Shown here: piece after piece, positions 14,288 to 19,865 of the stretch
Layout of the letters: every line of letters begins with the position of its first letter
Position numbering within the stretch: position 1 is the first letter of the stretch
DNA from: Methanobacteriota archaeon
GTDB lineage: Archaea > Thermoplasmatota > Poseidoniia > Poseidoniales > Thalassarchaeaceae
Assembly (NCBI GenBank): GCA_002683155.1
Contig: NYST01000064.1
Span: forward strand, 1-19,865
Direction: 5' to 3'
DNA length: 19,865 bases
Program-made: the position numbers and the translations under genes
Notes under the pieces: generated by a model
What the model was told of the DNA's origin: nothing
Database searches by the model: none
What the model saw: the letters and a program-made list of their open reading frames with translations, nothing else

Positions 14288-15280
14288 TCATTCATTTCCA
14301 AATAAATCGGAACCTAGCAGAGGGAGTATCAGGCTCGCCTCGCCCTCAACAACAACCTGATCCGCTTCAGGCCTAATTTTGCCCCAAGAAATCGCTTCCT
14401 TGAGTCTAGCACCAGATAGTGAACCATCGTATTCTGGAGCAGTAGTAATAGAAACGGCGGAATCCATCCCTGAATCCTCCCTGAATTGGTTCCACCAGAT
14501 CACGTGATGCTTCGAGATGCCCCCTCCAACCATTAGGCCATGACTTTCATTCGCAGTCCAAATCAGGTCAGAAAGGATCTGCTCATCGGCTAGAACGTCA
14601 ATCATAAAATCAGGGCTCCTTTGCCTATGCATGAATAATTGTGACCCTATTGAGCCATCTGTAATTCCAGGAATTACCATCGGGATTCTATTCTTCGCGA
14701 CCCAGTGCAATAGTGAGTTTTCGTCTTCTATCCGATCTCCTATTGCCCAGCAAAGCTCCACTGACCCGAATCCTCTCCAGGGGTTGTCACCATCCTTTGA
14801 CTTCCTCTCGTCTTCAATCTCGCTCAGCCAAGGGAGCAGAACCCTCTCCAGTATCTCTCCGTAGCATTCGTTGGGAATTACCACATTGCCCAGTCTGTTC
14901 AGCCCCTCTCTTCCCAAGGCAATGTCGTCCAGACTGAAATCTCCGTGGAAGTAGTCCCTGTATGTCCTTGCTATGTCGTGGTCAAGAGTTCCGCAGGTAG
15001 TGATTACAACATTGTACGATTTTCTCTTTAACGCCTCTACGAAGAAACCCCTAGTACCTGTAGCGCAGAGACAGGCAGGGAACGAAAGCCAATTGAGATT
15101 CCCGTCAACATCACTTTGCGAAATCGCTTTTCTCAGAATATCTCTGGCACGTGATAGCTTGGATGCTGTGAAACCACCAGCCCTGCCCATCTGGTCAATC
15201 AGGGTTCGAACGTCGGATATGCTTGAGAAGTCATAGTCCTCAACAGGAACGTCAAAGTCGTCTCGCGAGTATCCGCTCAT
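14288..15280 (-). CDS. dys: Deoxyhypusine synthase
   Basis: Uses NAD and spermidine to convert one lysine of translation factor aIF5A to deoxyhypusine, in the cytosol. The diagnostic C-terminal block is GLMVGGGISKHHVIWW with the catalytic Lys, then SITTAPEYDGSLSGARLKEAISWGKI. The NAD-binding CATGTRGF and VVITTCGTLDHD segments are also present. It has 330 residues from ATG 15280; GTG 15298, 6 bp after the uvrB stop, would add six residues, and neither has a clear ribosome-binding site. It is the last gene of the ubiD-ubiA-uvrB operon. The partner aIF5A is not in this window. Confidence 0.95.
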   Translation of the reverse strand: MSGYSRDDFDVPVEDYDFSSISDVRTLIDQMGRAGGFTASKLSRARDILRKAISQSDVDGNLNWLSFPACLCATGTRGFFVEALKRKSYNVVITTCGTLDHDIARTYRDYFHGDFSLDDIALGREGLNRLGNVVIPNECYGEILERVLLPWLSEIEDERKSKDGDNPWRGFGSVELCWAIGDRIEDENSLLHWVAKNRIPMVIPGITDGSIGSQLFMHRQRSPDFMIDVLADEQILSDLIWTANESHGLMVGGGISKHHVIWWNQFREDSGMDSAVSITTAPEYDGSLSGARLKEAISWGKIRPEADQVVVEGEASLILPLLGSDLFGNE

Positions 15281-15304
15281 GACAACCGCACCGAACACTT
15301 GACT

Positions 15305-17578
15305 TCAATTGGTTGCATTCTGGAGATTGAAGATTCTATCCCTGATGTTAGCCGCCCTCTCGAAGTCAAGCCTATCTGCCGCCTGTTTCATCTCCTTCTC
15401 CAGCCTAGAAATGAGAACAGAATTGTCCTCGCCTTCCTCTTCCGCAAATCCTTCAGGGTCTCCGACCCACTCTGGTTGGCTCACATTATCAAGAACGGAA
15501 TCGGAAGAATTCCAAACTCCGGCACCCAAACCGAACCTCTTGGCGAGCCCTTCCAGACCCTTCTTGCCAGGGGGCTTGGCAACCATTCTCCGGCCCCCGC
15601 CGCTTCCGGTTCCAGCGACACCAGAAAGCAGATCTTCTATCTCGGAACCCATTTCAGGTAGAGCCTTCTGGATTGTCGTTGGTACGATCCCATTCTCTTC
15701 ATTGTGCTTTCTCTGGAGTGATCTCCTTCTCACAGTCTGACTGATTGCTGCCTCCATAGAGGGAGAGACTGAGTCCGCATACAGGATTACTGAACCATCC
15801 TGATTCCTTGATGCTCTTCCTATTGTCTGAAGCAACGATCTTTCGTTTCTGAGGAATCCCTGCTTGTCAGCATCGAAGATTGCGACCAAGGAGACTTCCG
15901 GGATGTCCAGCCCCTCTCTCAGCAGATTGATCCCAACAATGACGTCAATTAGCCCCAGTCTTAGTGCCTTGATGATCTCCGTACGCTCTAGGGTGTCTAT
16001 CTCACTGTGTAGGTAGTGTGCTTTGACTCCCATTCTTTCCAAGTACTCTGCGACTTCCTCTGCAAACTTGATCGTCATAACTGTGACAAGGACCCTCTGG
16101 TTCTTACTTACTCGATCACCGATCTCACTTAGAAGATCCTGGACCTGGCCTTCGGTGGACCTAACTTCTATCCCGGGGTCAAGGAGCCCAGTCGGACGAA
16201 TTTCCATCTTTGCTATGCCATCTATCTCATCGAGCAACTCCTCCATACTGTTCTTAGATTTGGGTTTCCCAGTTTCGGACTTCTTAGCCCCGCCGCCTCC
16301 ATCAACATGAATCAGACCAAGGGGGATCTCTTGGCCGGTAACCTCTGCGAGGTGCCTCAACTCCCTCTCACCGGGTGTCGCACTGACATACATCATCTGT
16401 GGAATCATGTTCTGAAACTCATCAACTCTAAGCGGCCGGTTGTCATATGCCGATGGCAGCCTGAATCCATGATCGACCAAGTTCTTCTTCCTGGAGAAGT
16501 CCCCCCCATACATCCCGCCAACCTGAGGCAGTGTGACGTGAGACTCATCCATGATGACTAGATATCTATCAGGACCTCCATGGAATTGCTCCCCGTTGCT
16601 TGCAAAGAAGTCGAGTAGACAGTAAGCCCTCTCGCCCCTGGTCCTCCCATCGAAGTGCATTGAATAGTTCTCCACTCCCTTGCATGACCCAACTTCATTC
16701 AGCATCTCCAGATCGAATCTAGTTCTCTGATCTAGTCTGTGTGCCTCCAAGCCACCGTCATTTGACTCGAACCAGTCCAATCTGGTCTCCAACTCGTGCT
16801 CAATGTCCTCGAGTGCTTGATTGAACCTCTCTTCACTCGTCATGTAGAACTCCCTAGGGTGAATCCAAGCCTCTTCGAAGTCATCGAGCGGTTCCCATGA
16901 TACCGCCTCGCAGACTTGGATTCTCTCGATTCCTTCCCAACCGAACCTGACTCTAATCGGGTCATCTCTGCTCGGCATCCATACATCAAGAACCTCTCCT
17001 CTGAGTCTAACATCCCCTCTCGTAATCTCACCTGTTGTCCTTCTGTACTGCAAATCAACCAGTGCTCTGACTATCTCCTGTGGATCTGCTTTCTGGCCGA
17101 CGTGCAGTCTGAGGTGATTCTGCTGGAAGACCTCGGGAGGGTTGAGCCCGTAGATCGTGGAAACGGTACCCACCGTAATTACATCAGGGCGGGAAACTAG
17201 AGAGGCCACGGTCGAGAACCTCTCCTGTTCGATTCGTTCGTTCATCTGCAGTTCCTTGTCTATGTATAGGTCTCGACCAGGGATGTAGGCCTCGGGCTGA
17301 TAGTAGTCATAGTAGCTGACGAAGTACTCAACCGAGTTTTCTGGGAAAAGCCCTGACATCTCTTGCCAAATCTGTCTTGCTAGGGTCTTGTTGTGCGAAA
17401 GGATCAATGTCGGAAGCTGAAGTTCCTCGATGACCTTGGCCATTGCGAAGGTCTTCCCAGAACCAGTCACGCCAAGTAGAACGCATCTTTCCTGCCCTTC
17501 GTTCAATTGCCTGACTAACTGGTCAATAGCCTGCTGCTGGTCACCAGCGGTCTCATAATCTGCCTGAAGTCTGAACAT
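15305..17578 (-). CDS. uvrB: UvrB, excinuclease ABC subunit B
   Basis: The damage-verifying helicase-like subunit of nucleotide excision repair; it takes DNA lesions from UvrA and recruits UvrC. Walker A is GVTGSGKT (36-43), the damage-probing beta-hairpin YYDYYQPEAYIP (89-100), motif II DESHV, then motif VI-like RNERSLLQTIGRASRNQ and a C-terminal UVR motif (KEMKQAADRLDFERAANIRD) that binds UvrC. At 757 residues it is some 80 longer than bacterial UvrB. The extra sequence is an insert after GLIHVDGGGGAKKSE and a Gly-rich linker (GTGSGGGRR to about EEEGEDN) before the UVR motif. Archaeal copies of uvrABC are viewed as bacterial in origin. uvrA and uvrC are not in the window. Confidence 0.97.
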   Translation of the reverse strand: MFRLQADYETAGDQQQAIDQLVRQLNEGQERCVLLGVTGSGKTFAMAKVIEELQLPTLILSHNKTLARQIWQEMSGLFPENSVEYFVSYYDYYQPEAYIPGRDLYIDKELQMNERIEQERFSTVASLVSRPDVITVGTVSTIYGLNPPEVFQQNHLRLHVGQKADPQEIVRALVDLQYRRTTGEITRGDVRLRGEVLDVWMPSRDDPIRVRFGWEGIERIQVCEAVSWEPLDDFEEAWIHPREFYMTSEERFNQALEDIEHELETRLDWFESNDGGLEAHRLDQRTRFDLEMLNEVGSCKGVENYSMHFDGRTRGERAYCLLDFFASNGEQFHGGPDRYLVIMDESHVTLPQVGGMYGGDFSRKKNLVDHGFRLPSAYDNRPLRVDEFQNMIPQMMYVSATPGERELRHLAEVTGQEIPLGLIHVDGGGGAKKSETGKPKSKNSMEELLDEIDGIAKMEIRPTGLLDPGIEVRSTEGQVQDLLSEIGDRVSKNQRVLVTVMTIKFAEEVAEYLERMGVKAHYLHSEIDTLERTEIIKALRLGLIDVIVGINLLREGLDIPEVSLVAIFDADKQGFLRNERSLLQTIGRASRNQDGSVILYADSVSPSMEAAISQTVRRRSLQRKHNEENGIVPTTIQKALPEMGSEIEDLLSGVAGTGSGGGRRMVAKPPGKKGLEGLAKRFGLGAGVWNSSDSVLDNVSQPEWVGDPEGFAEEEGEDNSVLISRLEKEMKQAADRLDFERAANIRDRIFNLQNATN

Positions 17579-17587
17579 CCCAACGCC

Positions 17588-18544
17588 TCAATCAAGCAAC
17601 CCGTCACTGAAGTAGTCTACGTATGTCATACTAGCTAGCAGAATCCATCCTGTCAGCATGGACGAGCGGAACAGAATCTTCTGATAACGCTCCATTCCTT
17701 CATCAGATTCCGATGCAGATTCGGCAGATTTCGTCATCACGAATATGTTTACCAGGGCCATGACAATTACTGACACGATCCAGAGAGAGTGTCGAAACCT
17801 TCTGGCTTCAGTGAACTCATGCATCCCAGTGAGGAGAAAGCACACCATCCAGCCCAGGGTCAAAGCAACGCTAAGGTTCCTAGTTGCTACATCCCCATAG
17901 CTGGCCGGGAAAGAACGAATCCCCTGTTCCCTATCCACATCCTTGTCCATTAGTGCGTAGTTGATGTCGAAAGCAGATATCCAGAGGGCCACTCCCAGTG
18001 AAATGAAGAAGACCTCTGGGAACCACAGGAACTCCGTCCCACCATCGAGCATTCCCGTGATGGACGCCCAACCATGAGTATCTGCTGCTATAGCGACCCA
18101 AGCACCTGCTGGAGCGAGGGCCAAGCAGAAACCAATCCAGAAGTGACAAATCCAAGAGAACCTCTTCGTATAGGGGTAGATGACGAATGCGATAACTGGA
18201 AGCCAGGCCATCTTTAGAGCGACTTCGTTCAACATCCATGCAGCGAACAAGAGCATCCCTAGAAATGCAGCTGCGAGCATCCAAGCAGTCTGCATCGACA
18301 TCGTACCTGATGGCAGATGCCTGGAGGAAGTTCTAGGATTGGAAGAGTCTATTTCTCTATCAATAATCCTGTTCAAAGCCATTGCCAAGCCTCTGGCTCC
18401 AACCGCTGCGATGACTATCCAAACGATGTCCATTCTCTCGCTTCCGAACTGCTTGTCAGCTAGTACGAAGCCGAGCAGAACAAAGGGCAGGGAGAACAGG
18501 GTGTGTTCCACCTTGACGAACTCAAGCATCTCCTTCATGCCCAT
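17588..18544 (-). CDS. UbiA-family prenyltransferase
   Basis: A membrane enzyme of 318 residues that attaches an isoprenoid chain to an aromatic acceptor. The first Asp-rich motif is N58-R-I-I-D62-R-E-I-D66 in ALNRIIDREIDSSNPRT, and the second is D193-I-N-Y-A-L-M-D200-K-D-V-D204. Hydrophobic helices fill the remainder. The N-terminus (FVKVEHTLFSLPF) resembles the quinone subgroup, including MqnP of the futalosine menaquinone route. UbiD lies 1 bp upstream, so prenylation then decarboxylation of a quinone precursor is the likely pathway. Archaeal ether-lipid DGGGP synthases belong to the same superfamily and are the main alternative; the UbiD neighbour argues against this. Confidence 0.9.
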   Translation of the reverse strand: MGMKEMLEFVKVEHTLFSLPFVLLGFVLADKQFGSERMDIVWIVIAAVGARGLAMALNRIIDREIDSSNPRTSSRHLPSGTMSMQTAWMLAAAFLGMLLFAAWMLNEVALKMAWLPVIAFVIYPYTKRFSWICHFWIGFCLALAPAGAWVAIAADTHGWASITGMLDGGTEFLWFPEVFFISLGVALWISAFDINYALMDKDVDREQGIRSFPASYGDVATRNLSVALTLGWMVCFLLTGMHEFTEARRFRHSLWIVSVIVMALVNIFVMTKSAESASESDEGMERYQKILFRSSMLTGWILLASMTYVDYFSDGLLD

Positions 18545-18545
18545 T

Positions 18546-19865
18546 TTACAACCTCTTTGAGAGCCACGAATCTATCTTCTGAACGAGCTCGGAGTCGTGG
18601 AGAGTAACTGCAGGCCATCTTCGAACTGGCAAAGGCCCCCCTACCGAAGGGATTGGGGCAGTTGCATCCCATGCAACCCTAGAACTGGAGTCATCGAAGT
18701 GCAGGTCCCTTCCCACATCGAATCTACAGAATAGTTGCCATAGCAGCCTCCTCCTCCAATCCTCACTCTCCAAGTCAGCATCTGAGTCTGTGATGAACAG
18801 CCACCTCAATCCCTTTGATGCCTCCAAACCCCAAATAGAATCCCTGATTGCAGCAATCTTCTCCCTCTGAAGCTTGGCCAAATGCTCGTCCGCATCCTCC
18901 ATGCTCTCCTCCGGCTTGGGACCTCCTTCGATATCAGTAGTGATCACCATCATGGAAGGGCGTAGCATTCTTGCCTGAACAACACCCTCAATCGCAGATG
19001 CTGAAATGACTAGGGAATCGCTCACCGGAGCTGCCTCGACATTCTCTATTGGGTCTCCATCAGCAGGTGATGTCGCGTCTATGATCAACTTGTCATGGAT
19101 GTTCTCCCACGGGGAAGTGTGTGCCAATGAGTCAGCAACCATACCCTTCAGAGTCACCATGTCACCAGGGATGCTTACCTTCATCTCTAGAGCATCAAGC
19201 AGGGAGTCGAGATCCTTCACGACATGATTCTCATCCACAACGACCACCACCTTGAGGAACATCATCTGACCAGCACCTAGTAGGCCCAGAGCAGTCTTCC
19301 TAGCCTGACGAGGGAATCTCTGCTTCGAGGAAACGATTGCTAGATTGTGAAAACCGGTCTCCAAGGGTAGGAAGGTGTCAATCACGTCCCGGTGTTGGAA
19401 CTTCAGGACGGGTAGCAGAGCATCTCCAATAGCCTCCCCTAGGTAACCGTCCTCCATTGGGGGGACTCCTACTATTGTCATCGGAACCGTAGGGTCCTTC
19501 TTGTGTGTGATTGCGGTTACATGCATCACTGGATACTCGTCTTCAAGCGAGTAGTGTCCGAAATGGTCTCCGAACGGGCCCTCTGTCCTAACCTCGCCTG
19601 GGATGGTGTATCCCTCGATAACGAAGTCACAATCCGCAGGAATCCAGAGATCGTTGGTAAGGCATTTTGTAATCCTCAACCTCTTCCCGCTCAGGAGACC
19701 TGCAAATTCATACTCCGTCAAATTATCAGGTAGTGGGGAGATAGAGCTGAAGATTACCTGGGGTGGCCCTCCTAGGCAGATTGCCACTGGCATCCTTCCT
19801 TCCGAGGAATCCGCATGATCCGCACCGTGTTTGTGCTTCTGCCAATGAAGCCCGACTTCTTTTGG
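18546..19865 (-). CDS. ubiD: UbiD-family decarboxylase, 5' partial
   Basis: A prenylated-FMN-dependent (de)carboxylase of the UbiD family, 439 residues visible with the N-terminus beyond the right edge. The in-frame ATG at 19793 is internal: upstream the frame stays open with GLHWQKHKHGADH, a conserved UbiD segment. Two catalytic acids are visible, in FVIEGYTIPGEVRTEGPFGD (E60 and E71 counted from ATG 19793), followed by HFGHYS, the family pattern that usually reads GxYS. Later segments include FHNLAIVSSKQRFPRQAR and VVVVVDENHVV. In quinone pathways it decarboxylates the prenylated aromatic acid made by UbiA, whose gene begins 1 bp after this stop. The UbiX enzyme that makes prenyl-FMN is not in the window. 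Confidence 0.94.
   Translation of the reverse strand, partial: PKEVGLHWQKHKHGADHADSSEGRMPVAICLGGPPQVIFSSISPLPDNLTEYEFAGLLSGKRLRITKCLTNDLWIPADCDFVIEGYTIPGEVRTEGPFGDHFGHYSLEDEYPVMHVTAITHKKDPTVPMTIVGVPPMEDGYLGEAIGDALLPVLKFQHRDVIDTFLPLETGFHNLAIVSSKQRFPRQARKTALGLLGAGQMMFLKVVVVVDENHVVKDLDSLLDALEMKVSIPGDMVTLKGMVADSLAHTSPWENIHDKLIIDATSPADGDPIENVEAAPVSDSLVISASAIEGVVQARMLRPSMMVITTDIEGGPKPEESMEDADEHLAKLQREKIAAIRDSIWGLEASKGLRWLFITDSDADLESEDWRRRLLWQLFCRFDVGRDLHFDDSSSRVAWDATAPIPSVGGPLPVRRWPAVTLHDSELVQKIDSWLSKRL

Overview
The window looks like a chromosomal segment of a mesophilic marine archaeon of the Thermoplasmatota, most like Marine Group II/III (Candidatus Poseidoniia). The assignment is inferred from content. 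Archaeal-type translation genes are present (L7Ae, S28e, L24e, aIF5B, deoxyhypusine synthase). They sit with bacterial-type genes (uvrB, a UbiD/UbiA pair, an Hc1-like protein) and an archaeal lipoprotein. TATA-like boxes lie about 25 bp upstream of several start codons. Genes are packed, with 1-16 bp gaps or 4-bp overlaps. No intergenic stretch exceeds 300 bp; the longest is about 160 bp, upstream of 11766.

Layout. 1-3788 (+): a CPC-type heavy-metal P-type ATPase cut by the left edge, a small protein with six CxxC pairs, and a long proline-free coiled-coil protein. 3794-5721 (-): a ParA/MinD-family ATPase whose P-loop lysine is replaced by arginine, converging on the coiled-coil gene, then an orphan MoxR AAA+ ATPase. 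5800-9797 (-): the archaeal cluster L7Ae, S28e, L24e, NDK, aIF5B, split between L24e and NDK by two genes on the + strand (a lipoprotein and a small membrane protein with a CX4CX10CX2H motif). 9867-11603 (-): PRPP synthetase, tRNA-Ile(GAT) with encoded CCA, and a PRC-barrel-like protein. 11604-11765: an AT-rich divergent control region with a 10-bp direct repeat. 11766-14053 (+): a class III aminotransferase with a long N-terminal extension and a degenerate SDR/epimerase-like protein. 14055-19865 (-): a 60-residue Hc1 (histone H1-like) protein with its own promoter, then a tight operon read ubiD (cut by the right edge), ubiA, uvrB, deoxyhypusine synthase.

How the genes fit together. Most of the window is housekeeping: ribosome and translation initiation, nucleotide supply (NDK, PRPP synthetase), eIF5A modification, excision repair and probably quinone synthesis (UbiD+UbiA). 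The least explained parts are the ParA-like/coiled-coil/MoxR neighbourhood, the two + strand genes inside the ribosomal cluster, the zinc-ligand-poor L24e, the Hc1-like protein, and the aminotransferase/degenerate-SDR pair. No CRISPR array, insertion sequence, integrase or phage gene was seen.
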